Shown in pieces: positions 9,223 to 18,258 of a stretch of DNA of 24,276 bases. The DNA is taken from IMG/VR virus record IMGVR_UViG_3300034198_000359, positions 1-24,276 of that record. The stretch is one strand, 5' to 3'. Position 1 is the first letter of the stretch, and every line of letters starts with the position of its first letter. The notes under the pieces were generated by a model. That model searched no databases, was not told the DNA's origin, and saw only the letters and a list, made by a program, of their open reading frames with translations. A program made the position numbers and the translations under genes. The stretch is from a virus.

Positions 9223-9699
9223 ATGTCCAATTACGACTACGAGGACGATGAGTTCGATACCACAGAAGATACTTCTGTAAGTACGAATAATGATCTCGTC
9301 AAACAGTTGCGTAAAGCAAACAATGCCAAAGAAAAAGAACTCGCTGAGCTACAAGCTAAGATGGGTGACCTTTCAAAGGCACAAAGAGAACGAGCTATTA
9401 AGGATGTCCTCGAAGCTCGCGGAGTAAATAAGAAGATTGCTTCTTTTATTCCATCGGACCTAGACCCAACTGAGGAGTCTTTGTCTAAGTGGTTAGACGA
9501 TAACAGCGATGTTTTCGGATTATCCACTGAATCAAACCAGGATAATGTAGACCCAGCACAGGCTGCTGCATACAAGAAGATGAATCAAGCTGTTAACAAT
9601 GGACTCACCCCTGATTCCAATGATGACATTATGAAGAGACTTCTAAATGCAGAAACGCCTGAACAATTAGCTGAGGTTATGCGGAGTTCTGGACTCTAA
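9223..9699 (+). CDS. Capsid scaffolding protein (158 aa)
   Basis: ATG 9223 is chosen over ATG 9208 because GGGAGA at 9210-9215 lies seven bases before it and nothing like a ribosome site precedes 9208. The protein has an acidic N-terminus (YDYEDDEFDTTED), a strong coiled coil at ~22-60 (LVKQLRKANNAKEKELAELQ), an acidic Ser/Asp middle, and a short amphipathic C-terminal helix. This arrangement is typical of scaffolding proteins, which fill the procapsid, guide capsid assembly through a C-terminal helix, and then exit or are cleaved. It directly precedes the major capsid gene, the usual scaffold position. No separate protease gene is seen in the head block. Confidence 0.8.
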   Translation: MSNYDYEDDEFDTTEDTSVSTNNDLVKQLRKANNAKEKELAELQAKMGDLSKAQRERAIKDVLEARGVNKKIASFIPSDLDPTEESLSKWLDDNSDVFGLSTESNQDNVDPAQAAAYKKMNQAVNNGLTPDSNDDIMKRLLNAETPEQLAEVMRSSGL

Positions 9700-9723
9700 T
9701 CCAACAACCGAAAGGCAAGCTAA

Positions 9724-10653
9724 ATGGCAGTTCCAGGCGGAACCCTTACTGGCACCTCGGCAATCAGCAACCTCGTACAAACAGCGTATGACCAATATGT
9801 CCGTATGGCATTGCGTTCAATCCCTGTTATGCGTTCGTTGGCTGATGTCAAGCCAGTACAACAAGCGATGCCAGGTTCATCAGTTGTATTCTCAATCTAT
9901 TCTGATTTAGCGCAAGCTACTTCAACATTGACAGAAGCATCAGATGTATCTTCTATCGCTCTTGGTAACCCAACACAGGTACCAGTAACACTACAAGAAT
10001 ACGGCTCAGCCGTAACAACAACCAAGAAGTTGAACCTAACTTCTTTCAACGATGTTGATCAAGCACTTGCTGACATCATCGCTTACAACGCAGCAGATTC
10101 TATTGACTCTGTAGTTGCATCAGTACTTACTGGAGGATCTAACGTTCTCTATGCAGGTACAGCAACATCAACTAACAGCATTACTTCTGCACAGAAGATG
10201 ACTGTTTCACTTCTTCGTTCAGCAGTAACTGAACTTCGCACAAACAAGGCTTTGCCTCGTATCGGCGAACTATATGCTGCTTACCTACACCCACGCCAGA
10301 CAGCCGATCTTCGCGCTGAAACAGGCACCGGTGGATTCCAGGAACTATCAAAGTACGTAGATCGCACACCATTCGTGGCTGGCGCAGTTGGCGTAATTGA
10401 AGGTGCGTTCGTTGTAGAAACACCTCGCGTTCCATTCGCAGCTAACACAGGTTCTGTAAACGTCTACAAGGCAGTTGTTGCCGGACGTGAAGCACTTGCT
10501 GAAGCGATGGGCCAAGACATCTCAACCGTCATTGGACCCCAAATTGACGCCTTGCGTCGTTTCCACACAATCGGTTGGTACTACTTCGGCGGATGGTCAC
10601 TCCTACGTCAAGCAGCACTTTACCGTATCGAAACTGCCGCAACAAACGGTTAA
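9724..10653 (+). CDS. Major capsid protein, N4-gp56-like HK97 fold (309 aa)
   Basis: A 309-residue protein directly after the scaffold gene, with a GAAAGG ribosome site at 9710-9715. Family-like features are an N-terminal helix (LVQTAYDQYVRMALRSIPVM, ~17-36), a short loop with QAMPGSSVVF (~47-56), the Thr/Ser-rich strand region, and LQEYGSAVTTTKKLNLTSF (~90-108) followed by a long spine-like helix. This matches the N4-gp56 major capsid family as I know it. The protein would form the icosahedral shell. Codon choice looks more selective than in neighbours (many CGT, CTT and GCA codons), as expected for the most abundant product. Two hairpins follow the stop and may stabilise this mRNA. Confidence 0.85.
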   Translation: MAVPGGTLTGTSAISNLVQTAYDQYVRMALRSIPVMRSLADVKPVQQAMPGSSVVFSIYSDLAQATSTLTEASDVSSIALGNPTQVPVTLQEYGSAVTTTKKLNLTSFNDVDQALADIIAYNAADSIDSVVASVLTGGSNVLYAGTATSTNSITSAQKMTVSLLRSAVTELRTNKALPRIGELYAAYLHPRQTADLRAETGTGGFQELSKYVDRTPFVAGAVGVIEGAFVVETPRVPFAANTGSVNVYKAVVAGREALAEAMGQDISTVIGPQIDALRRFHTIGWYYFGGWSLLRQAALYRIETAATNG

Positions 10654-10700
10654 TCAACCTAGTTGATTTACGGGTAGGTAGGGGGCAACTCCTACCTATC
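10652..10700 (+). promoter_or_regulatory. Tandem hairpins immediately after the capsid gene
   Basis: AATCAAC (10652-10658) pairs perfectly with GTTGATT (10662-10668) across a 3-base loop and includes part of the capsid stop codon. TAGGTAGG (10675-10682) then pairs perfectly with CCTACCTA (10691-10698), extendable by one G-T and one G-C pair to 10673-10700. No T-run follows either hairpin, and a strong ribosome site (TAAGGAGA) for the next gene comes soon after. RNA stabilisation, processing or partial termination that sets capsid mRNA above downstream mRNA is more likely than full termination. Confidence 0.5.
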
Positions 10701-10723
10701 AGCAAGTTCACTAAGGAGAACAA

Positions 10724-11050
10724 ATGCCATACACACTGATTACACCTTGGGAGAACCAAACCTGGGGAGCAGGTCAACCTTGGCCTGATAAATACTCTCG
10801 CCTAGCGGGTAAGCCAATAACAGGCGGAAGCCTTACTGGTTCAATCCCAACATTCATTACCGATATTGCTCGCGGTATGACTTTGATTGTAAATGGTACA
10901 GAAGTAGAAGCAACATTGTACCCATATCAAAACACATTAGCAGATGCTGATGCCTATTATTTAGGTGGTCACGAATATACTTTGACAGATGCCGAAGCAC
11001 AGATCTTAATCAATGCTGGCTATAGCGACTATCTAACACCGGTGGTGTAA
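10724..11050 (+). CDS. Hypothetical head-region protein (108 aa)
   Basis: ATG 10724 follows TAAGGAGA at 10712-10719. The product (MPYTLITPWENQTWGAGQPW onward) looks mixed alpha/beta and Trp/Pro/Gly-rich at the N-terminus, with a beta-like middle (MTLIVNGTEVEATLYPYQNT) and a C-terminal helix with DADAYYLGGHEYTLTDAEAQ. There is no signal peptide or membrane segment. Its stop directly abuts the next ATG at 11051. Lying after the capsid gene, it could be a decoration or head-completion protein. I do not recognise the family with confidence. Confidence 0.65.
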   Translation: MPYTLITPWENQTWGAGQPWPDKYSRLAGKPITGGSLTGSIPTFITDIARGMTLIVNGTEVEATLYPYQNTLADADAYYLGGHEYTLTDAEAQILINAGYSDYLTPVV

Positions 11051-11305
11051 ATGAAACATTGGGAGTATCACCCAGAAGCACAAGAAGATTGCTTTGGATG
11101 TAAAGCATTAAACTTGCAGGTTAATCAAGTATCTCTACGAGTAGATGGTATACAAACTGCAAAGGCACACGATAAAGAATTAGGCAGTTACTATGACGCT
11201 TTGCGTCAAGGTATCGAGCCAGCATCAACACGCAAAAGAGATATTGATGCCGCTGTTCGTCTCAGTAATGATACGGGCGTGGCGTTCGATGTACACAAAA
11301 TATAA
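11051..11305 (+). CDS. Hypothetical CxxC protein (84 aa)
   Basis: Starts immediately after the preceding stop, apparently by translational coupling. It begins MKHWEYHPEAQEDCFGCKAL, with Cys14 and Cys17 forming one CxxC pair. The rest is helical and charged and shows no second Cys pair, so a full zinc site would need another partner or a dimer. Similar short proteins with an N-terminal HWEYHPE...CFGCKAL motif are, to my knowledge, widespread hypothetical proteins of actinobacterial phages just after the capsid gene. The function is unknown. Confidence 0.65.
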   Translation: MKHWEYHPEAQEDCFGCKALNLQVNQVSLRVDGIQTAKAHDKELGSYYDALRQGIEPASTRKRDIDAAVRLSNDTGVAFDVHKI

Positions 11306-11320
11306 AAACAAGGAGCAAAA

Positions 11321-11488
11321 ATGATAGATACATCAAATAAGGGTAGCGCTGAATCTACCGATGACAAGGGCTTTGGTCCAGGCTCCTCTATGGGGATTCC
11401 TGCATCAATGCCAGCCGGTTCATTCGCTGTAAGCACAACTGGTAACACTGCAAAGTTTGCAGCAGGAAAAAAGACAGTAGGTAAATAA
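11321..11488 (+). CDS. Small Gly/Ser/Thr-rich hypothetical protein (55 aa)
   Basis: ATG 11321 follows AAGGAGC at 11310-11316. The 55-residue product starts MIDTSNKGSAESTDDKGFGP and ends in a basic tail (GKKTVGK), with a Ser/Ala/Gly/Met-rich middle. It looks unstructured. Its TAA overlaps the next ATG by one base. The layout (acidic/Ser start, Gly/Pro middle, basic end) resembles the 44-aa product at 991-1125. No function can be assigned. Confidence 0.55.
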   Translation: MIDTSNKGSAESTDDKGFGPGSSMGIPASMPAGSFAVSTTGNTAKFAAGKKTVGK

Positions 11489-11592
11489 TGTGTACTAACT
11501 GTGGTTGCGGATACGCAGCATATGAAGATCTTGAAACAGGAGCAGGTAAGAACGATGTTGCTGGAGAAGCAACAGAAGTGAGTGAAGCATAA
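11488..11592 (+). CDS. Tiny Cys-cluster protein (34 aa)
   Basis: A 34-codon ORF that begins in the stop of the previous gene and ends in the start of the next (TAATG at both junctions). This is strong contextual support for translation. It opens MCTNCGCGYAAYEDLETG, with three cysteines in the first seven residues (Cys2, Cys5, Cys7), followed by a short acidic tail. The cluster could bind one metal ion alone or complete a site in a partner. I have seen similar MCTxCGC-type microproteins in actinophage head clusters, but no role is established. Confidence 0.5.
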   Translation: MCTNCGCGYAAYEDLETGAGKNDVAGEATEVSEA

Positions 11593-11780
11593 TGGCTGCT
11601 GCTAAGAAACATCCAGGATTTGCTAAAGTTCAAGCTAAGATTGCTGCTAAGCAAGGAATCTCAAAAGACCGCGCAGGAGCAATCCTTGCTGCTGGTGCTC
11701 GTAAGGCTTCACCTGCTGCTGTAAAGGCTAACCCAAATCTTAAAAAGGTTAGCGGAATGAAGCAGAAAAAAGGTATGTAA
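11592..11780 (+). CDS. Small basic conserved phage protein (62 aa)
   Basis: A Lys/Ala-rich protein, MAAAKKHPGFAKVQAKIAAK at the start, with the block GISKDRAGAILAAGARKASP and a Lys-rich tail. The pattern HPGF-x-VQ-x-KIA...G-x-x-x-x-AGAILA...KASPAA...NPxLK is a recurrent small phage protein family in my experience. It is very basic, so DNA or capsid-interior binding is plausible, but that is inference. It is coupled on both sides by TAATG overlaps. Confidence 0.65.
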   Translation: MAAAKKHPGFAKVQAKIAAKQGISKDRAGAILAAGARKASPAAVKANPNLKKVSGMKQKKGM

Positions 11781-11809
11781 TGAAAAAGGCTCGTAATAAA
11801 AACAAATAA
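11780..11809 (+). CDS. Possible 9-aa basic peptide ORF
   Basis: The stop of the 62-aa gene overlaps an ATG opening MKKARNKNK and a stop. It has the same TAATG junction as its neighbours and is strongly basic, but it has no ribosome site of its own. It is too short to be distinguished from chance, although the junction style matches the rest of the cluster. It may serve only to carry ribosomes towards the next gene at 11825. Confidence 0.2.
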   Translation: MKKARNKNK

Positions 11810-11824
11810 AGAAAAGAGGATAAG

Positions 11825-12117
11825 GTGTCATTAGGAATTTATGGTTCAACCCTAGTAGATGAGTTAAATCGTCTAGCCAATGGTGGCACCTATCCCAATA
11901 TTTCTGCATATGTTGATGAATCAGGAGCTGCTGCAGATTGGGCAGATCGAAGAGGCGTTAACTATGGAGTGTATTCAGATTCAGTAAGTATCTTAAATAC
12001 CATTTATAACTCTTCAACCCCTACAGATAAATGGCTTGATATAGCCGGTATCTGTAATGCAATCGCTGGTACTACTGGCCTAGAACCAGCCGCAGCGCTA
12101 CGTCAGGTGGCTTCTTA

Positions 12118-12118
<1 letters not shown>
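11825..12118 (+). CDS. Hypothetical connector-region protein (97 aa)
   Basis: GTG start at 11825 with AAGAGGA at 11814-11820. The protein is helical, MSLGIYGSTLVDELNRLANG at the start, then WADRRGVNYG and a C-terminal block IAGTTGLEPAAALRQVA. The LNRLA...AGTTGL...ALR pattern is common in short phage proteins placed between the capsid and adsorption genes. No enzymatic motif is visible. Its TAA overlaps the next ATG. A head-completion or tail-joining role is possible but not shown. Confidence 0.62.
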
Positions 12119-14039
<1,921 letters not shown>

Positions 14040-14077
14040 TAATATATGCTTATGAAAATCTTAGGGGTGAATGACTT

Positions 14078-15154
14078 TTGAAAGTTGCTATATATGCTAT
14101 TAGCCTTAATGAAGAAAAGCACGTTTTGCGTTGGTACGAAAGTTCTATTGATGCTGATTATCACATCATCGCTGATACTGGTTCTACAGACAAGACTGTC
14201 GAAATTGCAAAAGAGCTGGGAATAAATGTTTACAACATCAGTATAAAGCCTTGGCGCTTTGATGATGCTAGAAATGCTGCACTTGCTCTAGTACCAGCAG
14301 ATGCTGACTATTGCATAATCCTAGATATGGATGAAATTCTATCTCCAGGGTGGCGAGATGAATTACAAAAGGCTTATGATGTTGGTGGCATAACAAGACC
14401 ACAACATAAAATCGTTACAGACTTTACCAAAGATGGTAAGCCAGCAGTTCAGTTTTTTGCTAATAGAGTTCACGCTAGAAATAACTACCGGTGGAAATAT
14501 CCTATTCACGAAGTGATTACTCCTTATCAATTAGATAAAGAGACCACTCACGAAGTAGGTATGGAAGTCTGGCACTATCCAGATAATGAAAAATCTCGCG
14601 GTCAATATGTAGATATGCTGGCTGAGGCTTGTAAAGAAAGCCCAACAGAACCTAGAGTTTTATATTACTACGGCAGGGAATTATTCTTTCACGGTAAATT
14701 TTTAGAAGCCAAAAAAATCTTTTTAGAGTACTTAAAATATACACAGTTTCCAGCAGAAAAAGCATATGCACTACGCTACTTAGCCAAGTGTACACCTGAT
14801 GAAGCTGAGGAATATCTAATGCAATCTATCGAGACATTTAATTGTCGAGAAGGTGTGCTAGCACTTGCTAACCATTACTACATTATGAAGCAATGGAAAG
14901 AATGTTTCCTAGCAGCAGAAGAAGGTATAGGAATAACAGAACGCTATAACAACTTTATGTCCGAAGAATGGGCGTGGGGTCATATGGGGTACGACTTAGC
15001 GGCAATCTCTGCTTGGCAGTTACAAGATTGGGATACAGCGTTAAGGTATGGAGAGATGGCTCTTGAGCGATCTCCGGATGATGAAAGACTACAAACCAAT
15101 GTCAAGTTCTACAGGGAGAAAATAGATGCCAACATTCGCGCAGATGGTGGATGA
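14078..15154 (+). CDS. Family-2-like glycosyltransferase with C-terminal TPR-like helices (358 aa)
   Basis: TTG 14078 is the start: an in-frame stop precedes it and AGGGGTGA at 14063-14070 is a well-placed ribosome site. The N-terminus has the GT-A signature (MKVAIYAISLNEEKHVLRWY), a nucleotide-binding stretch ADTGSTDKT at 32-40, and the metal-binding DxD as DMD at 83-85. HEV follows at about 144-146. Residues ~190-358 are tandem amphipathic helices of TPR type (YYYGRELFFHGKFLEAKKIF, then the DWDTALRYGEMALERSP repeat). It would transfer a sugar from a nucleotide-sugar donor. It lies straight after the collagen-like fibre and overlaps the next virion gene by 29 bases. Its most likely substrate is therefore a virion protein (Thr residues of the fibre, by inference), although host surface glycans or DNA bases are alternatives. 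Confidence 0.82.
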   Translation: MKVAIYAISLNEEKHVLRWYESSIDADYHIIADTGSTDKTVEIAKELGINVYNISIKPWRFDDARNAALALVPADADYCIILDMDEILSPGWRDELQKAYDVGGITRPQHKIVTDFTKDGKPAVQFFANRVHARNNYRWKYPIHEVITPYQLDKETTHEVGMEVWHYPDNEKSRGQYVDMLAEACKESPTEPRVLYYYGRELFFHGKFLEAKKIFLEYLKYTQFPAEKAYALRYLAKCTPDEAEEYLMQSIETFNCREGVLALANHYYIMKQWKECFLAAEEGIGITERYNNFMSEEWAWGHMGYDLAAISAWQLQDWDTALRYGEMALERSPDDERLQTNVKFYREKIDANIRADGG

Positions 15155-16028
15155 AACACGCAGCAGCCTTGCGGGTTTTACCCTTCGCCAAGATCGCATC
15201 ACCAATTTAACAAATGCAGGTGGTATAGGCACTAGTGATCTTAGTATCAATATCGGCTCAGCCGAAAACCTTGCTAAGGGTGTTATTGAAATTGATGAAG
15301 AACTTATCTGGATTAACTCTTTTGATCGTACAAACCTAACTCTTAATGTTATTGCTGGTTTTGGTCGTGGTTATGGTGGAACTACAGCTTCCCCCCACAC
15401 ACAAAATAGTCAAGTAACTATGACTCCTACATTTCCAAAAGTCAATGTTAAGAAAGCTATTAACGATACTATTAACTCTTTCTATCCAAAACTTTTTGGC
15501 GTTCAGTCAACGACCTTTACTTTTAATGCAGCGCAAGTTGCATACCCATTACCACCTGAAGCAAGAGATGTTCTCTTTGTTTCGTGGCAAACTGTTGGAC
15601 CAAGCCGAGAATGGTTGCCAGTCAATAGATGGCGTATTGATAGAATGGCAAATGAAGCAGCTTTCAATACTAATAAGACTGTGAATATATATGAAAAAAT
15701 TATGCCTGGTCGCACAGTTCAAGTCTACTATTCAACCATCCCAAATAATCTCCCTAACAACTCTGATGACTTTGCTACTGTTACAGGCTTGCCGGAGTCG
15801 TGCCGAGATGTCGTGGTCTTTGGAGCTTCTTACAGATTGCTCTCATACATTGATACAGGTAGAATTAACTTGTCATCAGCAGAAGCAGATATAAACGATA
15901 CTAAAATTCCTTCTAGTGCTGGCGCTTCTTCATCCAAGTATACCTTTGCTTTATACCAGCAACGTCTACAAGAAGAAGCAACTAAATTACAAGACCGTTT
16001 CCCAATTCGTATTCACTACACAAGGTAA
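15126..16028 (+). CDS. Putative tail/connector adaptor protein (300 aa)
   Basis: The ATG lies inside the glycosyltransferase gene (29-base overlap), with AGGGAGAA at 15113-15120 as ribosome site. Residues ~25-105 form a small beta domain (GVIEIDEELIWINSF, then GRGYGGTTASPHTQNSQV) resembling the N-terminal part of the protein at 16038. The remainder is mixed: a helix (VKKAINDTINSFYPKLF), strands with YPLPPEARDVLFVSW, and C-terminal helices ending LQDRFPIRIHYTR. The C-terminal part resembles connector or tail-tubular adaptor proteins that bridge portal and tail. The family call is tentative because it rests on pattern and position only. Confidence 0.55.
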   Translation: MPTFAQMVDETRSSLAGFTLRQDRITNLTNAGGIGTSDLSINIGSAENLAKGVIEIDEELIWINSFDRTNLTLNVIAGFGRGYGGTTASPHTQNSQVTMTPTFPKVNVKKAINDTINSFYPKLFGVQSTTFTFNAAQVAYPLPPEARDVLFVSWQTVGPSREWLPVNRWRIDRMANEAAFNTNKTVNIYEKIMPGRTVQVYYSTIPNNLPNNSDDFATVTGLPESCRDVVVFGASYRLLSYIDTGRINLSSAEADINDTKIPSSAGASSSKYTFALYQQRLQEEATKLQDRFPIRIHYTR

Positions 16029-16037
16029 GGACACCAG

Positions 16038-16820
16038 ATGCAAAACCGTAAATACTCGTCTATTAGCATAGACACCACACTGGCAGCCGGTGGAATTTCC
16101 TCTACTGCTACCTCAATGACCGTAGCAACTGGTACTGGTTCTGCTCTTATGGGTGGCGTTACTCTTACTACTAACGATACATTTGCCATTGCTTTAGATC
16201 CAGATACGGTTAATGAAGAAATTGTTTTTATTACGGCTCAATCTTCTGATGTATTTACTATTACTCGCGCTCGGGTTGGTACTTCCGGTGTAGTACACGG
16301 TGCTGGTGCTACAGTTCGTCACGTTATGACTAGTGATGATTTGAACTGGTTTAACACTACAAGCCCTGGAACAATCTCTACTGCTAAAGGTGATATTGTA
16401 GTTGCGACTGGGTCTCAGGCTATAGATAAACTTGCACTAGGAACAAATACTTATGTTCTTACTGCTGACTCAACTCAAACGTTGGGTGTCAAGTGGGCAG
16501 CTCTGCCAACTCCGGCTACTTTAGATCTTACCTTGAACGCAAAAACAGCTAGCTATACACTTATAGGTACAGATGTAAATAAACTGGTAACAATGACAAG
16601 CGCATCTAGTACGGTAATAACAGTACCTAATGGGATATTTTCTGTAGGTAACTGTATTAACGTTGCTGGATTAGGAACCGGTTTTGTTACTTTGGCATCT
16701 GATGGAACTTCAGTCCTTCAAGCGACACCAGGACTTAACCTCCGTACTCAGTATTCTTCAGCTACAATTATTTGTATCGCAACTAACACCTTCTTAATCG
16801 TAGGAGATTTGAGCGCTTAA
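16038..16820 (+). CDS. Putative tail fibre / receptor-binding protein (260 aa)
   Basis: Ten bases after the adaptor gene. Residues ~5-105 are a beta domain with EEIVFITAQSSDVFTITRAR and GTSGVVHGAGATV, a motif common at the start of phage appendage proteins and partly shared with the protein at 15126. A short linker with repeated TxxxTK/TTS motifs follows. Residues ~160-260 closely match the C-terminal domain of the collagen-like fibre: both carry a KTASYTL/QTASYTL strand, a KLV-x-M strand, TPG-x-x-LRTQ, and the terminal GDLSA. Two virion proteins therefore share one tip domain, which could trimerise or contact the same receptor or hub. Its TAA overlaps the next ATG. Confidence 0.68.
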   Translation: MQNRKYSSISIDTTLAAGGISSTATSMTVATGTGSALMGGVTLTTNDTFAIALDPDTVNEEIVFITAQSSDVFTITRARVGTSGVVHGAGATVRHVMTSDDLNWFNTTSPGTISTAKGDIVVATGSQAIDKLALGTNTYVLTADSTQTLGVKWAALPTPATLDLTLNAKTASYTLIGTDVNKLVTMTSASSTVITVPNGIFSVGNCINVAGLGTGFVTLASDGTSVLQATPGLNLRTQYSSATIICIATNTFLIVGDLSA

Positions 16821-17926
16821 TGGCTATTAAACTAGGAATAACATCATCCAGCGATGGTGGCACCCCAACCGCCCCTACTATCGGTACGGCTACGGCTGGC
16901 AATAGTTCGGCTACCGTTGCTTATACAGCGTCTACCTACACAGGCAAAGGCGCGGCTACTTATACAGCCACATCTAGCCCTGGTGGATTTACTGGCACAG
17001 GTGCATCTCCAATTACGGTTTCAGGTTTAACTAATGGAACGGCTTATACTTTTACGGTTACTGCTACTTCAACAACAAGTCAAACTGCGGTATCTGGATC
17101 ATCTAACTCAGTAACTCCAGTTGCTCCATTTGCATACTCATCAAATGCTAATTCAACAAGAAATGATGGAACATATACTTATTTGACATTTACTGCTGGT
17201 GGAAACTTTACTGTTAACAATGGAAGTGCAACTGTCACAGTAGGAATGATTGGCGGTGGTGGTGCTGGTGGTGCTGGTTGGGCGCAATATTTTAAAGGTG
17301 TTCACTATTTCGCTGGTGGTGGTGGTGGTGGTGCTGGTGGTAATGTAAGTACAGGAGTATCGGTATCGGCTGGAAATTACCCTATTGTTGTTGGTGGTGG
17401 CGCTGGCACCGCTCAAGGAACCGGAAACGCTAGTACCTTTGGTGGATTTTCTGCTAATGGCGGTGGCGGGGCAAGTAGTGCTGGAGCCAGTAATGCAAGT
17501 TCTGGCGGTTCTGGTGGTGGTGCTGGTGGTTTCAGTACTGGTACTGGCGGTACTGGTAATCAAGGTGGTAATGGTGGTAATACCACTGGAGGTGTTAATG
17601 GTGGTGGAGCGGGTGGCGGTGGTGCTGGTGGTAATGGTGGCGCAAATGGTGGCTCAGGTACTACTATATTTGGAACTGCAGTCGGTGGTGGCGGTGGTGG
17701 TGGCGGTATTGGTGGCGGAGCAGGTGGTGGTGCAACTTCTGGTGGTGGCGCTGGTGGATATGGACAAAATGGCGTAAATGGTGGGGGTTTAGCAGGAACT
17801 TCTGCAACTAATGGTACTGGCGGTGGCGGTGGTGGCGGTGGCGGTGGAAGCAATCAATTCACTGGTGCAACCGTTTATCCTGCAGCAGGTTCTGGAGGTA
17901 ATGGATTGGTGGTAATTAGAATATGA
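16820..17926 (+). CDS. FN3 plus glycine-rich tail tip adhesin (368 aa)
   Basis: ATG 16820 overlaps the previous stop. Residues ~13-103 form an FN3 domain (PTAPTIGTATAGNSSATVAY, then the GLTNGTAYTFTVTA signature strand). Residues ~104-140 form a beta segment (YTYLTFTAGGNFTVNNGSAT). The rest, ~145-350, is a glycine-rich region with polyglycine runs separated by short N/A/S/T segments, closing with AAGSGGNGLVVIRI. Glycine-rich domains with this ending are found in phage tail-fibre tips. In T2-type gp38 adhesins, glycine-rich loops bind outer-membrane receptors. It probably determines host recognition. The G-rich DNA is GGT/GGC-repetitive and could change length by slippage. Confidence 0.72.
   Translation: MAIKLGITSSSDGGTPTAPTIGTATAGNSSATVAYTASTYTGKGAATYTATSSPGGFTGTGASPITVSGLTNGTAYTFTVTATSTTSQTAVSGSSNSVTPVAPFAYSSNANSTRNDGTYTYLTFTAGGNFTVNNGSATVTVGMIGGGGAGGAGWAQYFKGVHYFAGGGGGGAGGNVSTGVSVSAGNYPIVVGGGAGTAQGTGNASTFGGFSANGGGGASSAGASNASSGGSGGGAGGFSTGTGGTGNQGGNGGNTTGGVNGGGAGGGGAGGNGGANGGSGTTIFGTAVGGGGGGGGIGGGAGGGATSGGGAGGYGQNGVNGGGLAGTSATNGTGGGGGGGGGGSNQFTGATVYPAAGSGGNGLVVIRI
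17252..17860 (+). repeat. GGT/GGC-rich low-complexity coding repeat
   Basis: Codon runs of GGT and GGC, with four to nine consecutive glycine codons in places (for example around 17320-17340, 17685-17706 and 17818-17848), encode the polyglycine segments of the tip protein. DNA-level repetitiveness is much higher than in the collagen-like repeat. The reverse strand shows a Pro-run open frame, which is an artefact. Confidence 0.75.
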
Positions 17927-18258
17927 TTCACTTAGAATGGCATCAACACGCTTTTATTGATAACAATAATATTGTTATTGCCGTTGGAGTTTATGAAGAA
18001 TCTGCTCACGACTCAGAACTTCTTACCGATTCTATAAAAGCAATAAAAAACGCAGAACAAGTTATATGTTGTTGCACTTTTGGCATTGCCAATACTGGTG
18101 ATACTTGGACTGGAACAGAATTTAGAACTCCACAATTACATAAAGGTTGGATTTGGGATAGCGAAACTAAATTATGGAATCCTCCTATTCCTAAACCTGA
18201 CGATGGGCCAATCTATGAATGGAGCGATGAGAAAGAACAATGGGTTGAAATAGAATAA
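17923..18258 (+). CDS. Trp-rich small fibre-associated protein (111 aa)
   Basis: ATG 17923 overlaps the stop of the tip gene (ATGA). The N-terminal half is alpha/beta (HLEWHQHAFIDNNNIVIAVG, with a CCC run near residues 49-51). The C-terminal part holds repeated Trp/Pro motifs: KGWIWDSETKLWNPPIPKP followed by IYEWSDEKEQWVEIE. Such W-x-x-x-x-x-x-W-x-PxxP...Y-W...W tails are common in small proteins next to phage tail-fibre genes, where they may act as fibre caps or assembly proteins. The region becomes visibly more AT-rich from here to ~19210. The function is inferred from position. Confidence 0.55.
   Translation: MIHLEWHQHAFIDNNNIVIAVGVYEESAHDSELLTDSIKAIKNAEQVICCCTFGIANTGDTWTGTEFRTPQLHKGWIWDSETKLWNPPIPKPDDGPIYEWSDEKEQWVEIE

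Noticed and set aside
17560-17853. Minus-strand polyproline open frame
   Set aside because: It is the complement of GGT/GGC glycine codons in the tip gene, a low-complexity artefact.
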